Shown: positions 1 to 12,250, counted from the stretch's first letter. The stretch is DNA of 64,000 nt from Phymorhynchus buccinoides (GCA_017654935.2 CM065689.1:60279474-60343473), one strand, 5' to 3'. The notes: generated by a model from the sequence alone, not told the origin. A program made the numbers and translations.

Positions 1-72
1 AATAATTATTAATCAAGGGCATCGCCGGGTGGCAACAACGCATTGTGACAAATGCAAACCCGGCCAGAGTTA

Positions 73-360
73 TGTCCTGTCCCCCCCACCCCCCATTAAA
101 CACACCACTTTCCACCCTTACAGAACGCATAAAATACATAGCCCAAAATTTGAAGCGATTCTGTTCAGTAGTTCACGAGATACAGCTTAACTTTTATACA
201 AACTTCCTTGCACTGAGTGATGTCCTCTCCCCCCACCCCCCAATAAACACACCACTTTCTACCCTTACAGAATGCATAAAATACATAGCCCAAAATTTGA
301 AGCGATTCTGTTCAGTAGTTCACGAGATACAGCTTAACTTTTATACAAACTTCCTTGCAC
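73..360. repeat. 147-bp direct duplication
   Basis: Two near-identical copies (73-213 and 220-360) lie head to tail. Each begins with a C-rich run and ends in TTCCTTGCAC. The segment AAAATTTGAAGCGATT is shared with the dispersed repeat seen again near 20.2, 20.99 and 27.73 kb, so this is probably part of a wider interspersed family. The short open frame across it is a by-product of the duplication. Confidence 0.85.
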
Positions 361-1801
361 CATGGTACACCACCACATAAAATTTGAAGCGATTCTGTTC
401 ACTAGTTCATGAAATAAAGCTGGGGGGAAATTACATAGCCCAAAGAATGTAATTTCGGTTGTCAAGGTCAAGGTCAGCACGGTGTTGATTAACGAAAGGA
501 AGCTTCCTTTTCAAGCTGTCTACCCCTCTGCCAATTTTGATCAAAATCCAAACTAGTTTTTAAGATAATCGATACACAGACAGACAAACCGATCGCAATA
601 CCTCGGCCAGACACAAACCGATCGCAATACCTCGGCCTCTGGCCGGGTAAAAATGCATTGAAAATGAAATGGCATGAAAAAGTGAAAATTTCACTCATTT
701 TATTGAATTTTTTTCTGCCCCCTGGACCCCTGGCCATTTTCCTTGAAAACCACTTTGCCCCCACTACCATTGTTACACCCGTGCGTGAGGGGAAGTAATC
801 AACAATAACAATCAAAGTGTATGACTATGCAAGCGCATGAGAATGTTCATGTTTCTCTCTCTCTCTACAAATTATCCACACCTCACGACACAGACGAACA
901 ATCAACAACAGTCCACAAAAGCAGGTAGAATTCAATCCTGGTCAACTATTAAATCAAAAGAAAGCTTCACATTCAATTATCATTCATCAGTTCACTCTCC
1001 ACACTAAATATAAAATTCCTTTTCTTGTGTTTCGCCTTTTCTTAATATACCTAGAAAAGGGAAACTATTTCAATAACAACACATTTTCTAAATTAATCCT
1101 CAGTCGCAGGATTGCCAACAAACTAATCATCAAACTCAGACTTGCTTCAATGTGATATGACCTTTAGATGGCTCAGATATTTCATGGTAAATAAGGCATT
1201 TGCCATGAGAGTTCGAACTATACAAGACTACTAACTTGCCCGCACTCGTTCTGCCCGAGTTGTGTTGACCTTTCAAATTCAGCTATCTAAATTCAACTCG
1301 GAGAAACTCGAGGTCACTGGCACGCGGAAAATGCCCTATTGGACACTATTGAAAATCAAACCAGGCCATGCTACTGATCACTATCGCCCACCTAATAAAG
1401 CAAAGCATACCAAATTCTACTAATCATGTAAAACTTCAAAATGTGTGCGTCAGCCAGTCTTGTCTGACTAGCCTTGACTTTCAGATACAAAGGAGGCAAT
1501 TACTATTCTGGAGGACTGGGTATAGTGTTAAATATAAAGACGTCTTGCCCAAAATATCCCCACTCTCCTCGACAAAGATTTTAGACAGCTGGTGCTGGGG
1601 AAAGTCCCCAAAGGCCAAATATTCCTTTTTGCTGCAGTACTAGTAAGAGCCAGTGCAAATTCCTCCGACTCGTCCGAGTTTGGGATTCAGTATAAATCAC
1701 AAAAGATTAACAATTTACCTTTGACTCAGTTTGAGAACAACGAATAAACCAGTGAAACGGGACTGAACCATGCAGGCCCTCAGCTCTAATGAGCATTTTC
1801 A
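361..1801. other. Non-coding stretch, no gene seen
   Basis: I see no conserved coding signal. It holds a 25-bp direct repeat around ACAAACCGATCGCAATACC (574-627) and A/T-rich unique sequence. It may be the upstream intron or 5' flank of the SERBP1-like gene, whose first exons were not found here. Confidence 0.5.
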
Positions 1802-2542
1802 CATTAGCAGACATGCCTACCCCTACAGATTTTCCGTAGTTCCTACGGAATTTGACTATAAACTACGGTTGATAACCAGATTCTACGATTTTCTGTTGCC
1901 AAAAAGTACGTTTTCTAGCACGGTTCATTTGAGGTCCGCTCGCCTGTATATAGGTTCGTCTGAAGTTCGTATAGGCGCGCGGCAAGTAGGGCTCTCGCCC
2001 ATGCACCGTCCGACATTAGCGTGAACAAAATGGTGGCGAGAGAAAGCATTCAGTCGGGTGAAAGCGATTCAGTTTGCGAAGTTATTTCATGGAAAAATAT
2101 CAAGAAAGATTGAAAAAGAAGTGAATCAATATCTACTCAAGCATACCGTGCACAATACACAGAAAGTGTTCTGTAGTGCGGATAGGCAGACCGCGAGATC
2201 ACTTGCACCGTGTGCCGATGACGACGATTTCTCAAGTTGGGGGGGGGGGGGGCGGATGATTGATGGCGGCATGTTGAATCAAACAACACGCATCGCAATC
2301 GGCGTTAGCTGCACCGAAAAACACCCAGAACATAACAAATTTCTTCGCTACAAACAATGAAACCGAGCTGGGTGTCAAAGATTTGACTTGGCAGAGATGG
2401 TGCTAGAAATTTTCACTTTAGGCCAAATAACAGCCACAAAACCTTAGGCCAATTTCAACAATTTTAGGCCCTCTCACTCGGTCACAAGTGCTGTCGATCT
2501 CTGCTTGCTTGTTAACTGATCCCCCAAACGAAAGTAGCGACT

Positions 2543-2983
2543 ATAGTTGAGAACCAGTTCAAAATTCTGAACCGGTTTTCCCTATTCGAACCAGTTTTGC
2601 CGAACCGGTTTTATTAACCACTACTCGCATCACTAGTTTCACCTATGCAAATACATATTTGTCAGAATATTCACACACACGCACGCACGCGCACACATAC
2701 ACACACAATAAAGAAACATGACTTATGACACACACTCAACTCAACACTCGGTCAGTCAAAGCCATGCACCACCACAAACTAGAAACAGCTACTCTTGGTT
2801 TACAAACATCCAATCTGCGCTGAGAATCAGTGTTGTTTTTCGAAAAGAATGCGTTATTCTAAGAAAAACTTCCTTTCAGTTTGCAGTTAAAAACTCGTTC
2901 ACAGCAACTCAAACCGGTTTTTCGAACCGCGAAAATGTAGCACCGGTTTTTCGGTTCAAACCGTTTTTCCCCCCCACCTCTAG
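2543..2983. mobile_element. Nested MITE with AACCGGTTTT palindromes, 8-bp TSD
   Basis: TAGCGACT flanks the segment on both sides (2535-2542 and 2984-2991; identity extends two bases to AGTAGCGACT). Both subterminal regions are full of AACCGGTTTT-type palindromes, and the right end read in reverse begins CTAGAGGTGGGG, like many hAT non-autonomous elements. An 8-bp duplication is the standard hAT length. It is inserted inside the 1808-4956 element. Confidence 0.65.
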
Positions 2984-3044
2984 TAGCGACTGCCCGCTTA
3001 TAATTTTTGTCTTCTTTTTGGGAGGCATTTCAATCAAAAACAAG

Positions 3045-3420
3045 TGAAATAATAATAATTGTACATTTATATAGCGCTTTACCTCAGATGAGCCCAAAGT
3101 GCTTTACAATCAATGATTCGTCAACAGACAACAAAAACAGCATTAACCAGCAACAGCGCATATATACAAAGCAACTCTCTCTCTAACACACACGCACACA
3201 TAAACACACATATTTATCGACGCCAACTCGTTCATACCCCATTCGGTAAGCCACAGCAACCGAGCCGCATGGACTGACCACATACACCAACACACATACA
3301 CAAACACCCTCACACAAAAACGTACGCACGCAGACAGACACGCACACAAACATAGACACACACACACACACATGCTGAAGGACGACAAGATCACACACTC
3401 ACACTACGGTGTGGCAAACG
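3045..3420 (+). repeat. Dispersed repeat with AGCGCTTTA motif, copy 1
   Basis: It starts with AAT trinucleotides followed by TACATTTATATAGCGCTTTA, then GATGAGCCCAAAGTGCTTTAC. A second copy in the same orientation is at about 59335-59720. Both continue through a CT or CA-rich stretch to a shared segment, GAGCCGCATGGACTGACCACA in this copy with one base changed in the other. This trinucleotide-led, GCGCTTTA-containing motif is common in marine invertebrate genomes and behaves like a retroposed repeat. No RNA polymerase III boxes were recognised. Confidence 0.7.
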
Positions 3421-3834
3421 TCCGCCATAAGCAGCAAGGGAAGCAACTCTCACGAGGCAATTGGCCTTGTACTAGCAAAATCATGACGCGACAAAGTTAG
3501 CTTTTTTATCTCGGTCACACGCGGTGCAAGCAAACTTTGTTTCACTTCGTTGTTCATATATATATAAAACGGATACACTTCGTTGTTCATATATTTTTAA
3601 AAAACACGGACATACTCATGCCGATTTGGTAATCAAACCTTCGGCCCACTGAGCCGACAGGACGGTTGACTTTTAGGACATTGTTTTGTAATTTTCGGCG
3701 AATGGCCGACGGCAAACAACAACCCTGCTTGGGCAGAGCCGACCCGACGCTTGTCGATCATTCGCACGGCCACGGTGTTCGGCCAGACACACGGAGGTAT
3801 TCGAAGTGAAACTAAAGTAGACCAGATATTTTTC

Positions 3835-3838
<4 letters not shown>

Positions 3839-3918
<80 letters not shown>
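3839..3918. repeat. CT microsatellite
   Basis: About 40 uninterrupted CT units inside the 1808-4956 transposon. The Arg/Glu-only and Leu/Ser-only open frames here are low-complexity artefacts. Confidence 0.97.
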
Positions 3919-3919
<1 letters not shown>

Positions 3920-4377
3920 GCTCTCTGATTTACTGTTGGTCTTTTTCTTTTGTTTGTTGCTGTTTTTATATTCATGACTGTCTCTCCTATCGATCAAATA
4001 TAATTTGTTGTACCCCCTCCCTACCTTCCCTCTCTGTGTTTCTCTTTCTCTTTGATCTCCATATCACCCTCCCCCCCTTTCTGTTTTTATTCTCTCCCAC
4101 TCACTTAGGTATGTGATACTGATACAGTGATAGTCACATTTTTAAAATAAAAATAAATTAACAGTGCATTCATACTGATGAATACTTTAAATATAAATAT
4201 AATATTTTCTATTTCATTCTTGTTTCTCTGACTTTGGACCTGACAGAGACAGACACACACACAGTGAGATTAGGATTAAGATTAGAATTATAGCCCTGTC
4301 GACCACAAAGGCCATTTCAGGGCTGTCACCACGTTGAATCACACCACGTTACACACACATGCAATGAATGACATGCA

Positions 4378-4702
4378 CAGGGGTCGCGCTAGTGTATTTG
4401 AAAACGCGTTTTGCTTACGTGACGTCGGCAAAGAATATGCGTAAGGGAAGTAAAAAATCAGTAGCAGCAGTACTGAAAGCAGTGGGACTTTTCTATAGTC
4501 TGTGTTCCAATGTTTGGTGTAGCAGAACCACTATGCGTGTAGGGACCGTAGGACTTCTAAAGTCTGATTCACCATCTAGACTCAGATGCGATTTTGAGCT
4601 GACGTCATTTTGCGTACGGTTACGCGTAAGCGCCGTAAAAATGCGTCGGCGATTTTTAAAACGCGTCAAATACGCAAGAAACATGCGTTAGCGCGACCCC
4701 TG
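4378..4702. mobile_element. hAT-like MITE, 325 bp, 6-bp TSD
   Basis: The termini CAGGGGTCGCGCTA and TAGCGCGACCCCTG are a perfect 14-bp inverted pair. The hexamer CATGCA flanks both sides (4372-4377 and 4703-4708). The CAGGGGTC start is typical of hAT termini. It is nested in the 1808-4956 element, with internal GCG/CGC-rich mirrored segments. Confidence 0.85.
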
Positions 4703-4962
4703 CATGCACACAGTGATACAAAGAGACACACAGTGATACACACAATAGCACACAAGCATTGGGTCATAAAAAAATACTGAAAACTTCATATTCAGTTTCT
4801 TAATGCATGCAAGGCAAAATGTTATGGTCATGCTTTGCATATGAAGTGATTTCGCGCTGCACGACATGACTACTGAAAAACATCTCAAAACTACTGAAAA
4901 TTGAACACTTTCTGAGTTAAAACTACTGACAAGCATTTTAGGGGTAGGCAGCTCTGCATTAG

Positions 4963-5772
4963 CAACTTAACTGAAGTTTGGGTTTTGTATGTGTATTTTT
5001 TCATCTTCAAGGATGTGGAAGTAGTGGGATGGTATAGAACGTAAGGGGAGGAGCGACAGATGCAGAATTGGGGTGTAACTGAATTTTGTTTTGGCAAAGG
5101 CTAGTTACGGGTCCGTAACCCACATTCTCCAGGCTATGGTTACGGATCTCAATCACGGGGCGCAAACAATGCTCAAGTGTCTTGAAAAACTACTAACGTT
5201 ACATATTCCTAACCCTATCCCTAACCAGATTCTATAGTTTAACACTTAAGCCAAACTTTGATGCTTTAAATATAAGAAAATGCATTTGTTGACGAAAAAT
5301 TTGACTAGGAAGAGTTACTATCCCTGAACATGTTCATGTGTTGCAACAAAGGTGTAACTGTAGCCACTGGGTTTTTTGTGGGGTTTTTTTTTTACAAAAG
5401 TCATTTGGAGGAGGGGGACACCCGGACAAAAGGGCTGGTGGGGGGCTGGGGCAGCGCCTCCCCCCACTGTTCCTACGCCATTGCAATAGGAAGAAGACTG
5501 CTCATGAATACTACCCGGTACATAAAAGGATTGTAATGTTTCATCATGTGAAGCTGAGCTCACAACCCAGCACTGAAACCCTCAACAAACGTCCTTCCAC
5601 CCTCGTCCTGATGAATGACAAAAGTTAGTCCGAAAAGGCTCAAGGAATTTCCAATACTCTCCTTTGTCTTTGATTTAACCAATGTGTCATTTTATGTTAT
5701 TTGCATTAATTAGCACAACATTAATTTCCTCCAGCAATTCATTGATTTCATGGTGGTTGGTGATGTTTTCAG
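4963..5772. other. Non-coding stretch upstream of exon A
   Basis: Contains G-rich and T-rich tracts (5370-5465) and a pyrimidine/T-rich approach to the exon A acceptor. No gene or clear mobile element was recognised. It is read as intron of the SERBP1-like gene. Confidence 0.5.
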
Positions 5773-5935
5773 AGAAGAGCGCCCCTCCGCGGCAGAGCGA
5801 GCGAGGCGGGGGTCGCGGTGGGCGCGGCCGTGAGCTGAGGGAGAACGAGGGCGGAGCCAGGCCGCCCCGGAGACAGGGGTCCCGGGAGATCCGCGACGGC
5901 TTCAAGGGAGACGAGAACGTGCCGCCAGAGTTCAG
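5773..5935 (+). CDS. SERBP1: SERBP1/HABP4-family gene, exon A
   Basis: A 163-bp exon between the acceptor TGATGTTTTCAG and the donor CAG|GTAAAC. The acceptor leaves a codon split 1+2 and the donor a codon split 2+1, matching exon B. It encodes about 54 residues rich in Arg and Gly (GGGRGGRGREL early, PPRRQGSREIRDGF later), as expected for the basic central region of SERBP1, a ribosome- and mRNA-associated regulator. GC content is far above the flanking DNA, another sign of coding. The family N-terminal region, with its FDQLFDDE-type start, was not found upstream in this window, so the gene is 5' truncated here. Assignment rests mostly on the linked exons B, C, E and F; alone this exon would be ambiguous. 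Confidence 0.78.
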
Positions 5936-6008
5936 GTAAACCGGCTGTCCAGTATTTATCGCCAATGCATCGCCGAGGTACGAAGGTCATGGCTTTAGCA
6001 TAATTATG

Positions 6009-6320
6009 TAGTACTAAAGGTGCGCCGCAGTGGTAAATGCCTTAATAAGCACAGTGGTAACGAGTTACTATATAGTACTAAAGGTGCGCCGCAGTGGTAA
6101 ATGCCTTAATAAGCACAGTGGTAACGAGTTACTATATAGTACTAAAGGTGCGCCGCAGTGGTAAATGCCTTAATAAGCACAGTGGTAACGAGTTACTATA
6201 TAGTACTAAAGGTGCGCCGCAGTGGTAAATGCCTTAATAAGCACAGTGGTAACGAGTTACTATATAGTACTAAAGGTGCGCCGCAGTGGTAAATTAAACA
6301 CAGTGGTAAAGAGTTAGTCT
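6009..6320. repeat. 64-bp minisatellite
   Basis: Five head-to-tail copies beginning TAGTACTAAAGGTGCGCCG at 6009, 6073, 6137, 6201 and 6265. The first four are nearly identical and the last is truncated. It lies in the intron immediately after exon A. Confidence 0.95.
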
Positions 6321-6324
6321 CATG

Positions 6325-7050
6325 AACGTTGCTAGTTCTTTGCCTAGCAGGTGCACTTTGTTGTATCCATTCCATTAACGATATTTTTATTTCACACACA
6401 CACACTGAGCGAGTCATTGCCCAGCAGGGGCTCTTTGTTGTTGTATCCATTCCATTAACGATATTTTCATTTCACCACACACACTGAGCGAGTCATTGCC
6501 CAGCAGGGGCACTTTGTTGTATCCATTTCATTAACGATATTTTCATTTCACACACACACACTGAGCGAGTCATTGCCCAGCAGGGGCTCTTTGTTGTTGT
6601 ATCCATTCCATTAACGATATTTTTATTTCACACACACACACTGAGTGAGTCATTGCCCAGCAGGGGCTCTTTGTTGTTGTATCCATTCCATTAACGATAT
6701 TTTCATTTCACACACACTGAGCGAGTCATTGCCCAGCAGGGGCTCTTTGTTGTTGTATCCATTCCATTAACGATATTTTTATTTCACACACACACACTGA
6801 GCGAGTCATTGCCCAGCAGGGGCTCTTTGTTGTATCCATTCCATTAACGATATTTTTATTTCACACACACACACTGAGCGAGTCATTGCCCAGCAGGGGC
6901 TCTTTGTTGTATCCATTCCATTAACGATATTTTTATTTCACACACACACACTGAGCGAGTCATTGCCCAGCAGGGGCACTTTGTTGTTGTATCCATTCCA
7001 TTAACGATATTTTCATTTCACACACACACACACTGAGCGAGTCGTTGCGG
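6325..7050. repeat. About 75-80-bp minisatellite with embedded CA tract
   Basis: About ten copies of a unit containing GAGTCATTGCCCAGCAGGGG, TCCATTCCATTAACGATA and a variable CA run. Unit length varies with the CA run and with one or two GTT triplets. It fills the rest of the intron up to about 100 bp before exon B. Confidence 0.93.
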
Positions 7051-7156
7051 GCTTGTGCGCCTTGTCTTAGAATGTTGTAAAATAGTGACAGGAGATGAAG
7101 GAACCGTTTTCTTTGAGGCGCGTTCTTACCTTGAACGCAATCAGTGACTGTTTTAG

Positions 7157-7411
7157 GGAGCGCGGTGACAACTTCAACCGCGACAACTTCATCCGGAGGG
7201 ACCGTGGTGAGCGCGGGGAGCCCCGTGGTGAGGGCGGCTTTGAAAGGGGCCGTGGCCGCGGGCGTGGAAGAGGCAGGGGGCGGGGAGGACCTCGACCTGA
7301 GAGCGGCAGGGGTGGAAGGGAAGGAGGAGGAGGAGGTGGTGGTGGTGGATTCAGTGGACCCCCGGGGGAGCGGCGCCGCGAGTTTGATCGTCACAGCGGC
7401 AATGACCGCAC
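7157..7411 (+). CDS. SERBP1: SERBP1/HABP4-family gene, exon B (RGG-rich)
   Basis: A 255-bp exon from the acceptor GACTGTTTTAG to the donor CAC|GTAAGT, with phases compatible with exons A and C. It encodes about 85 residues: an Asp/Asn/Arg start (DNFNRDNFIRRDRGERGE), an RGR/RGG run (FERGRGRGRGRG), a poly-Gly stretch, then REFDRHSGNDR. The last motif is the diagnostic SERBP1/HABP4 signature (REFDRHSGSDR in vertebrate SERBP1). RGG boxes in this family bind RNA and are arginine-methylation targets. The family stabilises or represses mRNAs and can occupy the mRNA channel of idle ribosomes. The alternative frames through this GC-rich exon are shadows. Confidence 0.92.
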
Positions 7412-7446
7412 GTAAGTACAGCTGACCTGTGATGGGGAAATAATGA

Positions 7447-8263
7447 ACTACTGTGTATGAATGCTGTGAAAGACGACTGTATGGGGCCAGCCAAGACTAC
7501 TGTGTATGAATGCTGTGAAAGATGACTTTATGGGGCCAGCAAAGACTACTGTGTATCATTGCTGTGAAAGATGACTTTATGGGGCCAGCCAAGACTACTG
7601 TGTATGAATGCTGTGAAAGATGACTTTATGGGGCCAGCCAAGACTACTGTGTATCAATGCTGTGAAAGACGACTATGGGGCCAGCCAAGACTACTGTGTA
7701 TGAATGCTGTGAAAGACGACTGTATGGGGCCAGCCAAGACTACTGTGTATGAATGCTGTGAAAGGCGACTTTATGGGGCCAGCCAAGACTACTGTGTATG
7801 AATGCTGTGAAAGACGACTGTATGGGGCCAGCCAAGACTACTGTGTATGAATGCTGTGAAAGACGACTTTATGGGGCCAGCCAAGACTACTGTGTATGAA
7901 TGCTGTGAAAGATGACTTTATGGGGCCAGCCAAGACTACTGTGCATGAATGCTGTGAAAGACGACTTTATGGGGCCAGCCAAGACTACTGTGTATCAATG
8001 CTGTGAAAGATGACTTTATGGGGCCAGCCAAGACTACTGTGTATCAATGCTGTGAAAGACGACTGTATGGGGCCAGCCAAGACTACTGTGTATGAATGCT
8101 GTGAAAGATGACTTTATGGGGCCAGCCAAGACTACTGTGCATGAATGCTGTGAAAGACGACTTTATGGGGCCAGCCAAGACTACTGTGTATGAATGCTGT
8201 GAAAGACGACTTTATGGGGCCAGCAGAGAATGCTGTGAAAGACGACTTTATGGGGCCAGCAGA
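7447..8263. repeat. 49-bp minisatellite
   Basis: About 17 copies of a 49-bp unit containing GTGTATGAATGCTGTGAAAG and TATGGGGCCAGCCAAGACTA. Most variants are single-base (GAC/GAT, TTT/TGT). It begins about 35 bp after the exon B donor but contains no exon sequence. Confidence 0.96.
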
Positions 8264-8472
8264 GAATTGGATTTGCCTACGGAGATTCCAATTTGCTTAG
8301 TGGATGTAGTAAATTTGATTCCAGGGTTTGTTTTTCGTAGCAAGAAAGAGGTAGCGTTAGAATAATATACCACATTGTTTTTCAACAGAGAAAACCGTCT
8401 TCTGATTTGAAGAAAAGATGTGGGCATTGGGTGAAGCTGCCGCATTTCAAACAAATTGTTGAAATCTCCGAT

Positions 8473-8615
8473 GTCAGTCGCTGCCACACGGCGGGGTAAT
8501 CAAAAACGGTCACACATGTAATGTTCTTATCCCTAGCTGGTGCATCTGCACCTTAGTGTTCAAGTGCTTCTGCTGTTGGGATGATCCCTGGAGTCTTTAA
8601 GCCAGGGTACAACTG
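8473..8615 (+). repeat. Dispersed repeat R2, copy 1
   Basis: Contains GGCGGGGTAATCAAAAACGG, TTCTTATCCCTAGCTGGTGC and GATCCCTGGAGTCTTTAAGC. The same sequence occurs reversed at 43743-43890 and again in + orientation split between 52826-52875 and 54525-54605. Recurrence on both strands marks it as an interspersed element. The family was not identified. Confidence 0.85.
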
Positions 8616-9190
8616 CAACAACATAACAGTAAAAACTTAATTTAATGTTCATTTGGCTGCTTCTGAATTTAAAAGGATTTCTGGACAATTCTGTGGATAA
8701 ACATTCATTCTGACCCTTGCAATTTGCATAAATTATAATCCACTTTTTCTCACACGTATGCATTTATTGGCAAAAATAATTTCTTGGTGTTTACTTCTTT
8801 TGAGACGGTGCTGTTAACTGTTAATCATAATGTGATTGTGAATTCTTTCATTTTGTTTTCATTCCATTTTAATTTATGACATTGTGGCTTTGGTTTCTCC
8901 AGTAACTTTGTTGAAATGAACCCATTTCACCTTCTGCTACATGTATTACTAATCACACCGTTGAATGATGATGTGCACACTGTTGCTATGCTAGCATTAC
9001 TTAACGCTCTCATCACTCCTGTCCCGTTTTCCTGCTGTCCACCCTGTGGAATGTTGTACTCCCAAGCTGCACAAGACAACTTTGCAATGGGAACAGCCCC
9101 CCTTCGCTAGCCCAAACTAATGAACCGTTCAACATAAAAATGGGCAGATTTGACCCGACGATGATGATGCTCGTCGTGTTGGTTCACTAA
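8616..9190. other. Intronic sequence, nothing recognised
   Basis: A/T-rich unique sequence between dispersed repeat R2 and the 48-bp array. No splice-bounded coding segment matching the SERBP1 family was found. Confidence 0.5.
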
Positions 9191-9202
9191 AGTTGCAATA
9201 TT

Positions 9203-9403
9203 GGCTTAGAGCTAACTGCTGACTTTGATCTTGTTGGACTTGTTTGTTTAGTTGTTGAGCTAACTGCTGACTTTGATCTTGTTGGACTTGTTTGTTTAGT
9301 TGTTGAGCTAACTGCTGACTTTGATCTTGTTGGACTTGTTTGTTTAGTTGTTGAGCTAACTGCTGACTTTGATCTTGTTGGACTTGTTTGTTTAGTTGTT
9401 GCT
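9203..9403. repeat. 48-bp minisatellite
   Basis: Four virtually identical copies of a 48-bp unit containing GAGCTAACTGCTGACTTTGA and GGACTTGTTTGTTTAGTTG. Because 48 is divisible by three, a minus-strand frame stays open, but the repetitive peptide has no other coding support. Confidence 0.95.
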
Positions 9404-9636
9404 TTCATCACTTTTACCACATTCATGTTTACAGTTGCTACTGTTAACATTGTTGACTTTTAAGTTTCATTCTTGTTCTTTTGTACATAATTCTCTTTTC
9501 ACACTTGTTTCTGTTAATATTGCTCAGTTACCATATTGTATGGACTATAAGGCCATGCTTTTCCCTTTCCCTGCACCTTATAACATGACAAATAATATAG
9601 TAAGGAAATAGAACAAAATATCACTGGTTCAAAAAT

Positions 9637-9637
<1 letters not shown>

Positions 9638-9666
<29 letters not shown>
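9638..9666. repeat. Poly-G tract
   Basis: A run of about 29 G residues. Similar G or C runs recur at 14850, 22230, 30189, 47793, 51865 and 54125. Their lengths should be treated as approximate. Confidence 0.9.
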
Positions 9667-9667
<1 letters not shown>

Positions 9668-9777
9668 ACTGTTATAATAAGGTGCACCTTCTAGTCCAAA
9701 ACATGTGGCACACTTCTTGCTGTCAGTGTCAACATTGTCCTTTTACAGAGCTCTTCTTTTAACATGCTGACCTCACT

Positions 9778-10171
9778 CAGACCTGTTTTCCCTACGGATT
9801 TGTCCATAATTATTACGTTTTCAGACCTCCGATAACGCTATTACGGTCATGAACAAAAAAATCCGCATTTCCGCTGAACGGGTGCGAGGAAAGAAAAAAA
9901 AGAAGAAATCAAAAGAAGGCATGGCGTTTGAGCCGTACTCGCTAACTGTGTCATCTGCTATCAAAGGCAGGGTTCATTCTTGCCACAGGACATCATAGGT
10001 CATTTGACCAGTTGGCAGAAAAATCAATAGGTCATTTTCCCAAAACAATAGGTCACAGATTTATCGTGGTACATACCATGTTCGTGAAGGTTAGCAAACA
10101 GATGAGGCATTTCCCCATGGTTGAAGGTTTTCCTCAGATTTTTTATTTTTGTTATTTCTCTCCTCTCCCCC

Positions 10172-10255
<84 letters not shown>

Positions 10256-11929
10256 TCACATTCACACACACAGAGTGTAAAATGTACCTTGCCCTTTCAC
10301 AGTTTAATGTAAAAATAAAGTCAAAGGAAACTAATATTCCTGCTCACATTTATTTCCCCTATGGTCCTGCGCTTTTTTTAAAACATGTATTCTCATTCAT
10401 AGTGCTTATGCACAGTGAACACACAGGCAAATGCATGTGCATAACCCCTGGAATAGGCTGACTACAGAGAGAGAGAGTGTGACAGGGAGACAGATCGATC
10501 GAGAGATGAGCAGAGAGACAGGCAGACAGACACACAAGCATACACACACACACACACTTGCATATTAATGCAGTAGTTTATGTTTTTGAGATGATGGCAT
10601 TTACATCTCTAAAAGAACGGCTTGCTGCTTCTGCTTTTTCCTCTGTCGAACTTGCAGGCTCTGTTGACTCAGACTCAATGCTGGCTGACGATGCACAAGT
10701 TCAACTTGCTTAGAGTACAAACATACAGTGAAACAAGTAAACTGATCTGCATACTAATTATTATTGAAGACATGTTAGGATGGAAGCAATAATCGACGAT
10801 AACACCTCCCGCTTTGTGCTCTTAAAAGAAATACATGAGCTCCATTTCACATGTACCAAATTTGGTACACTTGTAGAAGATTGATTGATTTTAATGTTCC
10901 ATTAATTTCAGAAATGTTCTATTTACCGTTCAAATTTGGTCAACGAAGAAATCAGACCCAAAACTTGAAGCGCTTCGCTCTCGCAAACAAGCATTCAGAT
11001 GTAAACAAAGATCGTTTTGGAATGACCGGACATGTGTCTGCTCAAGAAAGGAAAATCCCGGATGGTCAGAAACAAGACTGACAACCAGGAAAATCAAAGC
11101 AAACAACAAACTGACCGCTGTGGCACGAAGCGAAAATCGGGTTCAGAGTTTTGATGTGGAAAAGTTGGGGTGGTTTGACCTAATTCCAACGATCCTACAA
11201 GTTGCAGACGATGTCTGAGCGAGTCCGAAACTAACAAACAGATTCTTTTGCCCCTTTTCTACTCATGGCTTTTTTTGGGGAGGCATGGCTGGTTTTAAAC
11301 ACATTTTGTTGTCAAAAGGCAGAGAAACGATCTTAAGAAGAACGATCTTGTTTAGCACTAGAAGACTATAGGCCCTAGGTCACGATGGAACTTTATCTGG
11401 TCTTAAAAGCTGGATCGGAAAAGCTTTACTGAATGTGCAATTTCTTCGTTTCAGCATTCGTTTCGCCATATACAACTTTTTAGTTCTGTTTATGGTCCGA
11501 GGCCGCGGCAGAACTCAAGTTTAGCAGACGACAGAATCCTTGAAGTTGTTGACTGCTTTGACGAAAAATCAATCGGTCAGATGACCGCCTGCCTGCTAAA
11601 ACTATTGGACAAAATCGATGCGTCAATGACCGACGCCAAGAATGAACCCTGCAAAGGTATCACTTCGAGTGATGTCCCTTGAATGAATACTTCCGGTTTA
11701 TTTCTCCATGCCGCCATTTTTCTAGGTACAAAGTGCAAAATTTCGGCAGTTGTCGAAGTTGGGTTTGGATGGGAAGTTGCAGCATGCGTGCACGCCGCCC
11801 CCCCCAGGGGGCAGCAAAAAATTCAGGTGAAAGGATTTCTCGGATAGCAAAATTATGGACAGATGCCTGAAATTATTGTTTTCAGAGCTTGGGATTACTG
11901 ACGGTGAAGATTTGGGGTAAACAGGTCTG
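9778..11929. mobile_element. CAG...CTG DNA transposon, 2.15 kb
   Basis: The left end is CAGACCTGTTTTCCC and the right end GGGGTAAACAGGTCTG, matching the termini of the 20664-20882 element. CTCACT precedes the left end (9772-9777) and recurs one base beyond the right end (11931-11936), fitting a 6-bp duplication with one extra base. The interior includes a coding-like stretch near 11510-11660 whose best frame contains DDRILEVVDCFDEKSIGQ. A reversed relative lies at about 53210-54260 and shares this stretch. No full transposase is present. A CT tract lies at 10183-10238. Confidence 0.7.
10166..10256. repeat. Poly-C, CT and CA compound microsatellite
   Basis: C run followed by about 28 CT units and a CA run inside the 9778-11929 element. 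Its relative at 54120-54195 has a poly-C/CT tract in a similar position. Confidence 0.9.
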
Positions 11930-12250
11930 GCTCACTGGCCTTTTGCATGTGTTGATCTTTTTGCTTTATTGTTCTTGATGCCGACACCCTTAGGTATTTT
12001 CTTCTTTACAATATTGTGTGTGATATTTGCAAGAATTAGTGATATGATTTTGCCCCAAATTGATAAACGTTGTGTGGAAATTACACCAGAGTGGAAGGGC
12101 TATGTAACTTGTGGTTTTATCCTGTTAGTTTCAGCTGGAGTAATGTGTTTCTTAGTCTCTAATGAAACAACGTGGGGTCTGGTATTGAAAATGAAAAGTC
12201 ATTTCTTAAAAAGACTATTCATTAATATTTTTTTTTAAAGCAGCATACGG

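Larger units (their letters stand above)
1808..4956. mobile_element. CAG...CTG DNA transposon, 3.15 kb, 6-bp TSD
   Basis: The left end reads CAGACATGCCTACCCC and the right end GGGGTAGGCAGCTCTG, an imperfect inverted pair. Both ends are flanked by the hexamer CATTAG (1802-1807 and 4957-4962). The termini resemble those of the 15199-15873 element, including the motif TCCGTAG/CTACGG just inside. No intact transposase is visible, and the interior has been colonised by other repeats (2543-2983, about 3045-3420, 4378-4702 and a CT tract). A hAT-related superfamily with 6-bp duplications is the likeliest placement; that is inference from termini and TSD length. Confidence 0.75.

Noticed and set aside
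3673..4116. Open frames on both strands across a CT tract (poly Arg-Glu and Leu-Ser)
   Set aside because: Dinucleotide repeats keep several frames open; no non-repetitive family sequence is present.
6196..7394. Minus-strand frames overlapping SERBP1 exons A and B
   Set aside because: GC-rich shadows of the RGG-coding strand; splice sites and conserved motifs are only on the + strand.
7447..8263. CRISPR-like array of regular repeats
   Set aside because: Head-to-tail minisatellite with no unique spacers, in a clearly eukaryotic intron.
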